Notes: a model not told the origin generated them from the sequence alone. A stretch of DNA of 64,000 nt from Ornithinimicrobium sufpigmenti (GCF_004322775.1 NZ_CP036403.1:3534001-3598000); one strand, 5' to 3'. Numbered from the stretch's first letter, positions 1 through 9,183 are shown. Translations and numbers: made by a program.

Positions 1-1
1 T

Positions 2-202
2 CCGGACGCCACGGACGAGGCCACCGACGAGGTCACTGAAGACCCCACCGAGGACGCCACGGAGGTGGCGACCGACGACGCCGGCACTGTCGTCGCCGAG
101 GACGACAACGGGATGCCCGCGTGGGTCTGGGTCGTGGTCGGCGTGGCCGTGCTGGCCCTCGTGGCGCTGCTGGCGCGTACCTGGAGCCGCGGCCGCAACT
201 GA
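2..202 (+). CDS. C-terminal end of a membrane-anchored surface protein (5' partial)
   Basis: Only the last 66 codons are in the window. The visible part is a Thr/Asp/Glu-rich, probably disordered linker of about 38 residues, one hydrophobic segment (WVWVVVGVAVLALVALLA) and a short basic tail, RTWSRGRN. That is the usual end of an exported protein held in the membrane by a single C-terminal helix with the basic tail in the cytoplasm. The extracellular domain lies upstream, so function cannot be assigned. No LPxTG motif is visible in the part present. The frame was chosen because it is the only open one and shows the linker-helix-basic-tail pattern. Confidence 0.75.
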   Translation, partial: PDATDEATDEVTEDPTEDATEVATDDAGTVVAEDDNGMPAWVWVVVGVAVLALVALLARTWSRGRN

Positions 203-384
203 CTGCGCCCCCCTTGTCGCCTGATGCGGGGTCGAGCCCGCGCACCCCTAGGGCCGATTCCGGATGAGAGCCACGTCTCATGTAGCCTAGGGCTCACGCA
301 GATCACACACCCCGGGACGGCTCCGCGACCTGAGTTCCTCAGCCAGCGATGCCGAACCCGCAGACGACACAAGGGGGTCACGCC

Positions 385-627
385 ATGGGGCGCGGCCGAG
401 CCAAGGCAAAGCAGATCAAGGTCGCTCGGAAGTTGAAGTACTCAACTCCGGAGACCGACCTCACCGCACTCGAGCGCGAGCTTCGCGCGTCGCGAGGAGA
501 GTCCAGCGAGAGCTACTCCTCCTCCGTCGAGGACGACACCGACGAGGACGACGACACGTACGCGTCCTATGACGCCGGTGACGACCAGGACGACTACGGG
601 TCCTGGACCGGCAACGGCCACCGCTGA
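385..627 (+). CDS. DUF3073 family protein
   Basis: An 80-residue soluble protein. It has the basic, conserved N-terminus typical of DUF3073 (MGRGRAKAKQIKVARKLKY), then a short helical stretch and a strongly acidic Asp/Glu/Ser-rich tail. Function is unknown. The family is confined to Actinobacteria and often lies next to purM, as here (purM is convergent, 650 bp away). The start at 385 is preceded by AAGGGGG 8 nt upstream and begins exactly at the conserved MGRGR. An upstream in-frame ATG at 349 would add an unconserved extension and lacks a ribosome site. Confidence 0.9.
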   Translation: MGRGRAKAKQIKVARKLKYSTPETDLTALERELRASRGESSESYSSSVEDDTDEDDDTYASYDAGDDQDDYGSWTGNGHR

Positions 628-687
628 GGTCCGTGGACGGTCGGGCCGTCCTGCGTGACGAGGACCACCTGACCCGGACGGAGAACG

Positions 688-1209
688 ATGGCGCGAGCTC
701 GCCATGAGGCCTCGTGGACCCACGCGGAGGCAACGGTCAAGGGCAGCACCCAGGGCAACCGCCCCTGGGTGCTGATCCTGTGCGTGGCGCTCATCGTGGG
801 TCTGGCGACCCTGGGCTACTCCCGGTTCTGGAACCTGCAGACCGTCAGCTACGAGCTGCGCGAGTGCGCCCAGCCACTGACGGACGAGTCCACCTGGGAG
901 CAGGTCCAGGCCGCCGGGTGCGACCCCGTCGACCCCGGACAGACGAAGCTGTGGGTGACCAACGAGGGTGAGCAGATCGAGCCGGCCACGGTCGAGGGGT
1001 CGACGTTCAGCTTCGACATGATCCCCATCCACTCCCCCGCGCCCGGCCTGCGCGTCGAGCTGGACGGGGCGGCGCAGTCCATCGTCATCGCGGAGCCGGA
1101 GAACCAAAAGATCCGACGGCAGATGAACGGTGACCGGGCAGGCACCTCCTGGAGCGCGAACATCGGCTCCCGCGGCCCGCTGCACTACTGGGTCCTCGTC
1201 ACACCCTGA
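688..1209 (+). CDS. Hypothetical single-pass membrane protein
   Basis: 173 residues. A basic N-terminal segment is followed by one membrane helix (about 27-46, WVLILCVALIVGLATLGYS) and a roughly 125-residue outer domain with two cysteines (about C59 and C77) that could form a disulfide. Asp/Glu/Pro-rich stretches suggest a small beta-rich extracellular domain. I do not recognise the family. It follows the DUF3073 gene by 60 bp on the same strand and is convergent with purM. The start ATG follows GGACGGAGAACG, a usable ribosome site. Confidence 0.7.
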   Translation: MARARHEASWTHAEATVKGSTQGNRPWVLILCVALIVGLATLGYSRFWNLQTVSYELRECAQPLTDESTWEQVQAAGCDPVDPGQTKLWVTNEGEQIEPATVEGSTFSFDMIPIHSPAPGLRVELDGAAQSIVIAEPENQKIRRQMNGDRAGTSWSANIGSRGPLHYWVLVTP

Positions 1210-1274
1210 CTCGGGCCTCGTGACTGTCCCGACCAGGACACCCGCACCCTCGTCGGCGGACCTGCCCTGAGGCG

Positions 1275-2381
1275 TCAGGAGGCCGGGTAGGACCCGACCA
1301 TCTGCACGGCACCGCCGTCGACGCCCTTGGCCCCCTGGACCACCGGCGCGTCCGGCCGCGCTGCGTCCGGACCGGTCACGGAGCCCACCACCCAGGCCTC
1401 GATCCCGTGCCCGGCCAGCAGCTGGACCGCACGGTCCACGCCCTCGGGGGCGAGCACGGCGACGAAGCCGACCCCCATGTTGAGGGTCTGCTCCAGGTCG
1501 CCCAACGGCACCCGACCCAGCTCCTGCACCAGGCCGAAGACCGCCGGCGGCGTCCACGACCGCTCCACGGTCGCCAGCACGCCGACCGGCAGCACGCGGG
1601 CCAGGTTCGCCGCCAGGCCGCCGCCGGTGACGTGGGAGAGCGCGTGCAGGCCGAGGTCGGCGCGGACCACCTCGAGCAGCGGACGCGTGTAGATCCGGGT
1701 CGGCTCCAGGCACTCCTCCCCGAGGGTCCGCCCCAGCTCCTCGACGTGCCGGTCCCACTCCCAGCCGGCTGCTGCGAAGACCCGCCGCACCAGCGAGTAG
1801 CCGTTGGAGTGCAACCCCGAGGACGCGAGCGCCAGCACCACGTCGCCCTCCCGCACCCGGTGGGGGCCGAGCACCTCGTCCCGCTCCACGACACCGGTCG
1901 CGGCGCCGGCCACGTCATACTCGTCCGGGTCCAGCAGCCCGGGGTGCTCGGCGGTCTCCCCGCCCACGAGCGCGACCCCGGCCAGCTCGCAGCCGCGGGC
2001 GATCCCGGAGACGATCGCGGCGATCCGCTCCGGCACCACCTTGCCGCAGGCGATGTAGTCGGTCATGAACAGCGGCTCCGCCCCGCTGACCACGATGTCG
2101 TCCACGACCATCCCCACGAGGTCCTGGCCGATCGTGTCGTGCACGTCCATCGCCTGGGCGATCGCCACCTTGGTGCCTACCCCGTCCGTGGAGGAGGCGA
2201 GCACCGGGTGCCGCATACCCTTCAGCGCCGACGCGTCGAACATCCCCGCGAACCCGCCCAGCCCGCCGAGCACCTCGGGCCGGGTCGCGCGGCGCACTGA
2301 CTCCTTCATCAGCTCGACCGCGCGGTCCCCGGCGTGCACGTCCACCCCGGCGCTGGCATAGGTGATCGGCTGGTCGGTCAT
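1275..2381 (-). CDS. purM: Phosphoribosylformylglycinamidine cyclo-ligase
   Basis: Makes 5-aminoimidazole ribonucleotide from FGAM and ATP (purine biosynthesis, cytosol). 368 residues, near the usual length. Family motifs are intact: GGLGGFAGMFD (39-49), the ATP-binding DGVGTK (66-71), GGETAEHPG (140-148) and MGVGF near the C-terminus. The ATG overlaps the stop of the upstream transporter gene by 4 bp (ATGA), and that gene in turn overlaps purF, so all three are probably co-translated. PurF and PurM are first and fifth in the same pathway, which explains the pairing. Confidence 0.97.
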   Translation of the reverse strand: MTDQPITYASAGVDVHAGDRAVELMKESVRRATRPEVLGGLGGFAGMFDASALKGMRHPVLASSTDGVGTKVAIAQAMDVHDTIGQDLVGMVVDDIVVSGAEPLFMTDYIACGKVVPERIAAIVSGIARGCELAGVALVGGETAEHPGLLDPDEYDVAGAATGVVERDEVLGPHRVREGDVVLALASSGLHSNGYSLVRRVFAAAGWEWDRHVEELGRTLGEECLEPTRIYTRPLLEVVRADLGLHALSHVTGGGLAANLARVLPVGVLATVERSWTPPAVFGLVQELGRVPLGDLEQTLNMGVGFVAVLAPEGVDRAVQLLAGHGIEAWVVGSVTGPDAARPDAPVVQGAKGVDGGAVQMVGSYPAS

Positions 2382-3727
2382 GGGGTCCCCTCGGTCTTCG
2401 GGCGGTCGGGCGGCTCCAGGGTATGCCGTGCCGCCCTGTCGTCCTCCGCCTGGCCAGTCTCGCCTGCCTCCACCAGCTCCACCGGCTCCCCAGGCTCCCC
2501 TGGCTCCACCAGCTCCACCGGCTCCCCAGGCTCCCCTGGCTCCACCGGCTCCACCGGCTCCACTGGCTCCCCGTGCGAGCGTCCGCGGGGCGCGGCGCGG
2601 GCGGCCAGCTCCTCGAACGGTGGCGAGGGGTGGGAGCCGATCCCCTTGGCGGCCCGTACCTCCGGTGGCAGCTCGCGTCGCCAGCCCCGGACCGCGGCGG
2701 TGAGGATGCCGGCGATGGGCACGGCGAGGAACAGGCCGGGCAGACCCAGGGCGATGCCGCCGCCGGTGGAGAGCAGCAGGGTCAGCAGGGGCGGGAACTC
2801 CATGGCCCGGCTCATCAGCAGCGGGGAGAGCACATTGCCCTCGATCTGCTGGACGGCCAGGACGATGAGCAGGGCCCAGACCGCGGTCGTCACGCCGTTG
2901 AAGAAGAGGGCCACGGCCACCGCGACGGCACCGGCCAGGGTGGCGCCGATCATCGGGATGAAGCCCAGGATGAAGGTGAGCAGCGCGATGGGGACGGCCA
3001 GGGGGACGCCGAGCAGGTACAGGCCCAACCCGATGAAGATGCCGTCGACCGCGCCGGTGACGGACGAGGCGAACATCCACCAGCGGGCGGTGGTCGCCGC
3101 GTCCCGGATCGCCGCGAAGGCCGGCAGCTGCCGGCTGCCCGGGACCGCGGCGACGATGCCCTGCGTCATCGTCTTGCCGCCGACGAGCGCGAAGATGGTG
3201 GCGAAGAGCGCGACCACCACGACGGTGAGGGTCGAGCCGAGCGCGGACAGGGTGGTGCGCGCATACCCCGTCAGGCCCGCGGCGATGTCGCCGAGCCGGT
3301 TCTGCAGCTGGTTCTGGATGTTCTCGACGAACTCCTCCGGCAGCGACCAGCCGCGCTCGAGGAACCAGTCGTTGGCGGAGGTGAGGCTGCCGCCGATCGC
3401 GTCGAAGATCCGCGGCCCGGCCTCGAGCATCTGGACCAGGGTGAACCAGGCCAGGGCGCCGATCGCGGCGGCGTAGAGCGCGACGACGACCAGTGTGGCC
3501 AGCGCCCTGGGCAGGTGCCGCTCGAGCCTGCCGACGACCGGCCACAGCAGGGCGGCCTGGGTGAAGGCGATGAAGGCCGCGATCGCGATGACCGTGACCT
3601 GCAGGGTGAGCCAGATGGCCAGCAGCGCCACCGCCGCGATGAGGAGCATCCGCCACGCGAGGGTGGCCTCCATGCGCAGCCAGACCGGCCGGTTCACGGC
3701 GGCCCCCTCGGGCTCGGTGGCGGTCAC
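2378..3727 (-). CDS. AI-2E family transporter (permease) with a Gly-Glu-Pro repeat tail
   Basis: 449 residues, GTG start overlapping the purF stop (GTGA). Hydrophobic segments fit the seven or eight helices of the AI-2E/PerM family, with conserved IxGxxLxP-type sequence (EGNVLSPLLMSRAMEFPP) and a Pro/Gly-rich loop. Members export varied substrates, so the substrate here is unknown. Beyond about residue 385 comes a family-untypical 64-residue tail made of GEP/VEP/VEL triplets, encoded by tandem DNA repeats. Sitting between purF and purM with overlaps on both sides makes it translationally coupled to purine synthesis, although no functional link is known. Confidence 0.9.
   Translation of the reverse strand: MTATEPEGAAVNRPVWLRMEATLAWRMLLIAAVALLAIWLTLQVTVIAIAAFIAFTQAALLWPVVGRLERHLPRALATLVVVALYAAAIGALAWFTLVQMLEAGPRIFDAIGGSLTSANDWFLERGWSLPEEFVENIQNQLQNRLGDIAAGLTGYARTTLSALGSTLTVVVVALFATIFALVGGKTMTQGIVAAVPGSRQLPAFAAIRDAATTARWWMFASSVTGAVDGIFIGLGLYLLGVPLAVPIALLTFILGFIPMIGATLAGAVAVAVALFFNGVTTAVWALLIVLAVQQIEGNVLSPLLMSRAMEFPPLLTLLLSTGGGIALGLPGLFLAVPIAGILTAAVRGWRRELPPEVRAAKGIGSHPSPPFEELAARAAPRGRSHGEPVEPVEPVEPGEPGEPVELVEPGEPGEPVELVEAGETGQAEDDRAARHTLEPPDRPKTEGTP
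2466..2577 (-). repeat. Tandem repeats coding for the GEP/VEP tail
   Basis: Two near-identical 36-bp (12-codon) units lie head to tail at about 2466-2537, followed by degenerate 9-bp units to about 2577. The whole stretch is inside the AI-2E-family gene and in frame, giving the collagen-like Gly-Glu-Pro/Val-Glu-Pro/Val-Glu-Leu tail. Units in multiples of three bases mean copy-number change would lengthen or shorten the tail without breaking the frame. Confidence 0.85.
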
Positions 3728-5277
3728 CGTCCTGAGGTCGTCCGCCGGTCCAGCGTGCCGACGTCGGTGATGTCCACGTCGTCGTGCACCGCCGGGAACT
3801 GCAGCTCCAGCACGTCCTTGCCGAGCTGGTCGCGGCTAGGCAGCGTGATCGGGTAGTCACCGCTGAAGCAGGCCGTGCACAGCGCCGAGCGGTCCTGCTC
3901 CGTCGCCGCGACCATCCCGTCCTCGGAGATGTAGCCCAGCGAGTCGGCCCCGATCGAGGTGCGGATGTCCTCGACGGCCAGGCCGGTGGCGATGAGCTCG
4001 GCGCGGGTCGCGAAGTCGATCCCGTAGAAGCAGGGCCAGCGCACCGGCGGGGAGGAGATCCGCACGTGCACCTCCGCGGCACCCGCCTCGCGCAGCATCC
4101 GCACCAGCGCCCGCTGCGTGTTGCCGCGCACGATCGAGTCGTCGACCACCACCAGCCGCTTGCCCTTGATGACGTCGCGCAGCGGGTTGAGCTTGAGCCG
4201 GATCCCCAGCTGCCGGATGGTCTGCGACGGGGCGATGAAGGTGCGCCCGACGTAGGCGTTCTTCACCAGGCCGTGGCCGAAGGGGATCCCGGAGGCCTCG
4301 GCATAGCCGATGGCGGCAGGGGTGCCCGACTCCGGGGTGGGCATGACCATGTCGGCCTCGACCGGGTGCTCGGCCGCCAGCCGCCGGCCCATCTCGACCC
4401 GGCTGTCGTAGACCTCGCGGCCGGCGATCTTGGTGTCGGGACGGGCGAGGTAGACCCACTCGAAGACGCAGCGCTTGGGCGCCGGCTCCGCGAACCGCTG
4501 GCTGCGCAGGCCGTCCTCGTCGATGGCGATGAGCTCCCCGGGCTCGATCTCGCGCACGACCGAGGCGCCGACGATGTCCAGCGCGGCGGTCTCCGAGGCC
4601 ACCACCCAGCCGCGCTCCAGCCGGCCCAGGACCAGGGGACGGACCCCCTGCGGGTCGCGGGCGGCATACAGGGTCGTCTCGTCGCAGAAGACCAGGCTGA
4701 ACGCGCCGCGCAGCAGCGGCAGCACCCGCATGGCCGCGGTCTCCAGGGGGATGTCCGGGTCGGAGGTGAGCAGGCCAGTGACGAGCGCGGTGTCGGTGGT
4801 GTTGCCCCGGCCGACCTCGCCGCGGGAGCGGCTCAGGTCGCCGCCGAGCGTCTCGGCGAGCCGGTCGCGCAGCTCGGCGGTGTTGATGAGGTTGCCGTTG
4901 TGGGTCAGTGCGACCGTGTGGTCGTCGGTGCCCCCCAGGGTGGGCTGGGCGTTCTCCCACGAGTTGCGGCCGGTCGTGGAGTAGCGGCAGTGGCCGACCG
5001 CCAGGTGGCCGGGCAGCGAGGCGAGCGCGGACTCGTCGAAGACCTGGCTGACCAGGCCGACGTCCTTGTAGACCACGAGGCGCTGCCCGTCGCTGGTCGC
5101 GATGCCGGCCGCCTCCTGCCCGCGGTGCTGGAGGGCGTAGAGGCCGAAGTAGGTGAGCTTGGCGACCTCCTCGCCGGGGGCCCATACCCCGAAGACGCCG
5201 CAGGCGTCCTGGGGCAGACGCTCACCGGGCAGGAGGTCGTGCGAGAGCCGTCCGTCGGGTCGTGCCACGGTCCTCAT
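3724..5277 (-). CDS. purF: Amidophosphoribosyltransferase
   Basis: First committed step of purine synthesis: PRPP plus glutamine gives phosphoribosylamine. 517 residues. The N-terminal nucleophile of the glutaminase domain is Cys26 in DACGVFG, so a 25-residue propeptide is expected to be removed. The phosphoribosyltransferase domain has the PRPP loop VVVDDSIVRGNT. Cysteines in KRCVFEW, PCFYGIDF and LCTACFSGDYP match the [4Fe-4S]-type (Bacillus-like) enzymes. The start at 5277 gives a typical propeptide; the longer open frame reaching about 5706 runs through the opposite oxidoreductase gene and is not coding. Overlaps the downstream transporter gene. Confidence 0.97.
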   Translation of the reverse strand: MRTVARPDGRLSHDLLPGERLPQDACGVFGVWAPGEEVAKLTYFGLYALQHRGQEAAGIATSDGQRLVVYKDVGLVSQVFDESALASLPGHLAVGHCRYSTTGRNSWENAQPTLGGTDDHTVALTHNGNLINTAELRDRLAETLGGDLSRSRGEVGRGNTTDTALVTGLLTSDPDIPLETAAMRVLPLLRGAFSLVFCDETTLYAARDPQGVRPLVLGRLERGWVVASETAALDIVGASVVREIEPGELIAIDEDGLRSQRFAEPAPKRCVFEWVYLARPDTKIAGREVYDSRVEMGRRLAAEHPVEADMVMPTPESGTPAAIGYAEASGIPFGHGLVKNAYVGRTFIAPSQTIRQLGIRLKLNPLRDVIKGKRLVVVDDSIVRGNTQRALVRMLREAGAAEVHVRISSPPVRWPCFYGIDFATRAELIATGLAVEDIRTSIGADSLGYISEDGMVAATEQDRSALCTACFSGDYPITLPSRDQLGKDVLELQFPAVHDDVDITDVGTLDRRTTSGR

Positions 5278-5381
5278 CCTCCCACAGCACCCGCGCCCGA
5301 CAAGCCCGACCGAGCCTCCACGAGCACCTGGCGGACGGGACAGCGGGGGAATGCTCCCCCGCCAGGCCCGGTTGCCCGGGT

Positions 5382-6107
5382 ATGCGCATCGACATCTGGT
5401 CCGACATCGCCTGCCCCTGGTGCTACATCGGCAAGCGCCGCCTGGAGGGAGCCCTCGAGGGCTTCGAGCACCGCGACGACGTGGAGGTCGTCTGGCACAG
5501 CTTCGAGCTCGACCCCGGCGCCCCGGTGCCGCCGACGGAGAAGACCTCGGTGCACCTGGCCAAGAAGTTCGGCGGCGGGTCGGAGCAGATCGCGCAGATG
5601 ACCCAGCAGGTGGCGGACACGGCGCAGGGTGAGGGGCTGGACTACCGGCTCGAGGACACCATGCACGTCTCGACCCGGGACGCGCACCGACTCCTGCACC
5701 TGGCACGGGAGACTGGCGGCCACGAGCAGCAGGGCACCCTCAAGGAGCGGCTGCTGGAGGACTACTTCGTCAAGGCGCTGGACGTCAGCGACCACGCCGT
5801 GCTGCGCGCCGCCGCAGCCGACGTGGGGCTCGCTGAGCCGGAGGTCGACCGCGTGCTGACCTCGGGCGCCTACGACGACGACGTGTCGGCCGACATCCAG
5901 CAGGCGCGGGCCTACGGCGCCAACGGGGTGCCGTTCTTCGTGGTCGACGGCAGGTACGGCATCTCGGGCGCCCAGCCGACAGAGGTCTTCGCCGGCGCGC
6001 TGCGGCAGGCCTGGGCGGAGTCCCACCCGCAGCTGACGACGATCGCCGGCGACGCCGACGCAGAGGCGTGCGGCCCGGACGGCTGCGAGGTCCCGCAGCG
6101 GTCCTGA
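5382..6107 (+). CDS. DsbA-family oxidoreductase, FrnE-like
   Basis: 241 residues. A thioredoxin-fold active site CPWC is at residues 11-14, directly after the first beta strand (MRIDIWSDIACPWC), and the cis-Pro region GVPFFVVDGRYGISGAQ is near residue 190. The rest is the helical DsbA insertion. FrnE-type proteins are cytosolic dithiol oxidoreductases, and no signal peptide is present. A Cys pair at the C-terminus (ACGPDGCEVP) is also seen in this subfamily. The start was set at 5382 because the fold begins there. Divergent from purF, with 104 bp between starts. Confidence 0.92.
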   Translation: MRIDIWSDIACPWCYIGKRRLEGALEGFEHRDDVEVVWHSFELDPGAPVPPTEKTSVHLAKKFGGGSEQIAQMTQQVADTAQGEGLDYRLEDTMHVSTRDAHRLLHLARETGGHEQQGTLKERLLEDYFVKALDVSDHAVLRAAAADVGLAEPEVDRVLTSGAYDDDVSADIQQARAYGANGVPFFVVDGRYGISGAQPTEVFAGALRQAWAESHPQLTTIAGDADAEACGPDGCEVPQRS

Positions 6108-6165
6108 CCCTTCCTAGACCCTGACTTCCCTTCCTGACCCCCGCGCCCGCGCGCTCCGGACAGCC

Positions 6166-6426
6166 CTAGCGGGGGCGACGCATGCTGGCCCGGTCAGCCA
6201 GCAGGTAGGCGATCGCCGCGGCCAGGGCGGCGAAGAACGCTCCGACCGCGCCCAGGAGCACGACGTCCTGCAGCGTCGACCTGCTCGCGGTCTCCGGGCC
6301 GAAGAAGCCCACGGCGCCACCGAGCACCAGGCCGATGACCGCGCCCGTGATGAGGAAGCTCCACATCTGCGGCCGCCGGCGATAGGTCACCTGCTGCGGG
6401 GCGGGGGTCTGGTCCTGGGGGCTCAC
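6166..6426 (-). CDS. Small two-helix membrane protein
   Basis: 86 residues from a GTG. A short hydrophilic N-terminus (VSPQDQTPAPQQ) is followed by two hydrophobic helices (about 23-44 and 54-76) and a basic end (RASMRRPR). Function unknown. The start is uncertain: GGAGG lies only 2 nt before this GTG, so initiation could also be at the internal ATG preceding WSFLITG. It lies between the convergent FrnE-like gene and the sterol-carrier-like gene. Confidence 0.6.
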   Translation of the reverse strand: MSPQDQTPAPQQVTYRRRPQMWSFLITGAVIGLVLGGAVGFFGPETASRSTLQDVVLLGAVGAFFAALAAAIAYLLADRASMRRPR

Positions 6427-6508
6427 GTCCTCCAGTATCCCCCGCGCGGTCCTCAGTCCGTGTGTCCGCCCGGTCCCCCGGCCGGTCTCGCCCCTCCCCA
6501 CGCTCAGG

Positions 6509-6979
6509 TCATGCGTCGGGCAGGACCGGCAGGTATGCCGTGAGGTCGGCCCGCTGCCCCGATGCGCGCAGGGCACCGCTCGCCTCCGCGTCGGACCACG
6601 CGAGCCGGCCGGTGGCCAGCCCCAGCCAGGTCTGCGGGTCGGTCTCGACGACGTTGGTCGGGGTGCCGCGCGTGTGCCGCGGACCCTCCACGCACTGCAC
6701 GGCCGCGAACGGCGGCACCCGGACCTCGACCGAGCGCCCGGGGGCCAGGCTGGCCAGCTCCTCCAGGGTGTAGCGGACCGCGGTGGCCAGCACGGTGCGG
6801 GGCACCTCGGCCTGGGCGACGGGCGCAGCAGCCGGCCCGTCGGCCGGCCCGCCCATACCCGGTGCGTCGCCCGGCGCGCCGACCGTGGCGTCCGCCGACC
6901 CGTCCCGGGGCTGCGCGGCCAGCCAGGCGGCGACGGCCTGCTCACCGGCGGCGGGGTCGGTGCGGCGACGGGGCGGCAT
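6509..6979 (-). CDS. Sterol-carrier-family protein (actinobacterial SCP type)
   Basis: 156 residues. Family resemblance lies in the middle and C-terminal part: [15 protein letters not shown], an [12 protein letters not shown] strand, then [11 protein letters not shown] and an [14 protein letters not shown] end. These match the bacterial sterol-carrier-protein orthologues often found near purF in Actinobacteria; the ligand is unknown. An Ala/Gly/Pro-rich insertion occupies about 20-60. Ends 11 bp before the arginine deiminase stop region and is probably co-transcribed after it. Confidence 0.75.
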   Translation of the reverse strand: MPPRRRTDPAAGEQAVAAWLAAQPRDGSADATVGAPGDAPGMGGPADGPAAAPVAQAEVPRTVLATAVRYTLEELASLAPGRSVEVRVPPFAAVQCVEGPRHTRGTPTNVVETDPQTWLGLATGRLAWSDAEASGALRASGQRADLTAYLPVLPDA

Positions 6980-6990
6980 ACCGGACCGCC

Positions 6991-8223
6991 TCAGAGGGGG
7001 GCGCGCTCGATGGGGCAGGACATGCAGCGGGGGCCGCCGCGGCCGCGGCCGAGCTCTCCCCCGTCGATCTCCAGCACCTCGATGCCCAGACCGCGCAGGT
7101 AGTCGTTGGTCACGGTGTTGCGGGCGTAGGCGAGGACGACGCCCGGCTCGAGCGCCAGCAGGTTGCACCCGTCGTCCCACTGCTCGCGCGAGGCCGCGCG
7201 GGGGTCCTGGGCGGCCTGCAGGATCCGCAGCCGCTCCAGCCCCAGGGCGCGGGCGATGACCTTGTCCATGTCCTCCGGCGCATGCCGGGTGACGACCAGC
7301 TGCAGCTCGCCGTCGACCTCGTCGCCGGCGGTGAGCGTCCATGAGGGCAGGTCCGGCAGGCCGAGATAACGGGTGAAGGACTCCTCGTCGACCATCGTGA
7401 ACACCGTGTCCAGGTGCATCACGGCGCGGGCCTTGGGCATGTCCAGGGCGATGATCGTGCTCACCTCGTCGCTGGCCAGCAGCCGCCGCGCGAGCCGCTC
7501 CACGCCCTGGGCCGTGGTGCGCTCGGAGAGTCCGACGAGGACCACCCCGTGGCCCAGGACGAGGATGTCGCCACCCTCGGCCGTCGCCGGGCCCGAGTCG
7601 ATGCCGTGGCTCCACCACTGCATACCGGCCTGGGCGAACATCGGGTGGTAGCGGTAGATCGCGTCGTAGTGGACGGTCTCCCGGCGCCGAGCCTTCTTGT
7701 GCATCGAGTTCACCGCGACCCCGCCGTAGATCCACGCCGAGGTGTCGCGGGCGAAGAGGTGGTTGGGCAGCGGCGACATCAGCGCCTCGTGGTCCGCCAG
7801 CTGCTCGACGACCAGCGACTGCGGCGAGGAGATCCGCTCCAGCACCTCGGCCTTGGTGATCCCCCCGATGAGGTAGGTGGTGAGCTCGGCATCGTCCATC
7901 CCGTCGAACATCTCGCGCACCGCGCCGGCCGCCAGCGGCCCGAAGTGCCGCTCGTCCAGGCTGTGGTCGAGCACGTGGGCGCGCGCCTCCGGCACGGCGA
8001 TCGTCTCGCGCAGCAGGTCGGCCAGGTGCAGCACCTCGACCCCGCGCTGCTCCATCACCTGCACGAAGTGGTCGTGCTCCTGCTGCGCGCGCTCGACCCA
8101 GAGGATCTCGTCGAAGAGGTACTGCTCCCGGTTCTCCGGCGTGAGGCGGTGCATCTCCAGTCCCGGCCGGTGCACGATGACCCGGCGCAGCGTTCCGACC
8201 TCGTTGCCGACGTGCAGCGTCAT
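6991..8223 (-). CDS. arcA: Arginine deiminase
   Basis: Hydrolyses arginine to citrulline and ammonia (cytosol), the first step of the arginine dihydrolase route for energy and acid resistance. 410 residues, full length. Guanidino-group enzyme motifs are all present: [20 protein letters not shown] and the nucleophile Cys400 in GGPRCMSCP. No ornithine carbamoyltransferase, carbamate kinase or antiporter gene is adjacent, so the rest of the pathway must lie elsewhere or be absent. Confidence 0.96.
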   Translation of the reverse strand: MTLHVGNEVGTLRRVIVHRPGLEMHRLTPENREQYLFDEILWVERAQQEHDHFVQVMEQRGVEVLHLADLLRETIAVPEARAHVLDHSLDERHFGPLAAGAVREMFDGMDDAELTTYLIGGITKAEVLERISSPQSLVVEQLADHEALMSPLPNHLFARDTSAWIYGGVAVNSMHKKARRRETVHYDAIYRYHPMFAQAGMQWWSHGIDSGPATAEGGDILVLGHGVVLVGLSERTTAQGVERLARRLLASDEVSTIIALDMPKARAVMHLDTVFTMVDEESFTRYLGLPDLPSWTLTAGDEVDGELQLVVTRHAPEDMDKVIARALGLERLRILQAAQDPRAASREQWDDGCNLLALEPGVVLAYARNTVTNDYLRGLGIEVLEIDGGELGRGRGGPRCMSCPIERAPL

Positions 8224-8304
8224 GGTGGTCCTCTCGTCAGGTGGGTATGCCGTAGGGCCGACTCATCCTTGCACGCCCCGCGCAGACCGGACCGGCCCAG
8301 GACG

Positions 8305-8400
8305 CGAAGAACCCCTCGCGCACCTGGAAGAGCTCGGCTGCCCTTGCTGCATTCCTGCCCTGGGGGAGTTCACCGAGGTACCACCGCACGAGGGGTCCGG
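8305..8400 (-). ncRNA. ffs: Signal recognition particle RNA, small bacterial type
   Basis: Read on the minus strand, the conserved SRP54-binding core is present: the GGTGAACTCCCCCAGG side, a GGAA tetraloop (GGGCAGGAATGCAGCAAGGG) and GCAGCC. The 5' end (GGACCCCTCGTGCG) pairs with the 3' end (CGCGAGGGGTTC) to close the rod. About 96 nt, the length of the small (4.5S-type) RNA. It guides Ffh to nascent membrane proteins. The ends are estimated from the pairing and the promoter. Confidence 0.93.
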
Positions 8401-8405
8401 CGCCT

Positions 8406-8434
8406 AGTCTACTGGGCCGTCGCCGGGGGACCAA
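8406..8434 (-). promoter_or_regulatory. Promoter of the SRP RNA gene
   Basis: On the minus strand, TTGGTC (8429-8434) and TAGACT (8406-8411) are separated by exactly 17 bp. They place the transcription start at about 8399, the first paired base of the RNA. The promoter sits in the short gap before the membrane-protein stop codon. Confidence 0.7.
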
Positions 8435-8443
8435 GCCTGCCGC

Positions 8444-9127
8444 TCACCCGAGCCCGAACCACGCCGCGGCCACGCCCAGACCGGCCACCACGAAGGCGAT
8501 GGCCCAGACCCGGTCCAGGTTGACCCAGTGCGTGCGCAGGATCCGCAGGCCCACCGTCTGGTAGACCAGCAGCGCGACCGCCCCGGCGGCGAACGCCATA
8601 CCGGCCGCGTGGACGAGCGCGACCTGGACCGCGGCGCCCAGGTCACCCGCGAGCGACCCGGCGTGGGCATGGTGGCCGGGGTCACCGGTGGTGTGCAGCA
8701 GCACCGGCGCCAGCATGAGCCCCGCACCGGTCACGGTGGACATGAGGAAGGACCACCAGGCCAGCTGCCAGGGCCGCAGCCGCATCCCGACCCAGCGGAA
8801 GTGGCGGGGCCGCAGCAGGAGGATCAGCCCGAAGACCAGCAGGGCCACCGTGACCACGCCCATCGCCAGGCTGCGGGAGACCTGGCTGGCGAAGAGGGTG
8901 ATGATCAGTGCCGAGGGCAGGACGGCAGCCTCGTGGCCCAGGACGATCCAGGCCAGCGAGCGCACGATGGAGCGCCGGCTCTTCTCCTGCAGCCCGTAGG
9001 ACAGGGCGAAGAGCCAGCCCATCGCGGGGTTGATCCCGTGGAACAGGCCCAGGCCGATGGAGGCGAGGAGCGCGGCGGCGTCCACGCCGGAGGCGCCGGC
9101 GTCGTGGCCGGCATGGGTGAGCAGCAT
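8444..9127 (-). CDS. Integral membrane protein, NicO/transporter-like
   Basis: 227 residues with about six hydrophobic segments. The first helix carries GLGLFHGINPAMGWLFA, a His/Asn/Pro signature reminiscent of nickel/cobalt (NicO) and related metal or urease-accessory permeases. His residues are at the N-terminus (HAGHDAG) and in a loop (GHHAHAG). The substrate is unknown and the assignment rests on motif resemblance only. It follows the SBP56-like gene on the same strand with a 56-bp gap, so the two may work together. Confidence 0.6.
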   Translation of the reverse strand: MLLTHAGHDAGASGVDAAALLASIGLGLFHGINPAMGWLFALSYGLQEKSRRSIVRSLAWIVLGHEAAVLPSALIITLFASQVSRSLAMGVVTVALLVFGLILLLRPRHFRWVGMRLRPWQLAWWSFLMSTVTGAGLMLAPVLLHTTGDPGHHAHAGSLAGDLGAAVQVALVHAAGMAFAAGAVALLVYQTVGLRILRTHWVNLDRVWAIAFVVAGLGVAAAWFGLG

Positions 9128-9183
9128 CAGTGGTCAGGGTCTCCGCACGGTGGTCTGCGAGATGAGGTCCGCCAGCCGCTCCG

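Noticed and set aside
5278..5706. N-terminal extension of purF
   Set aside because: It overlaps the opposite FrnE-like gene, and the propeptide length from 5277 is already normal.
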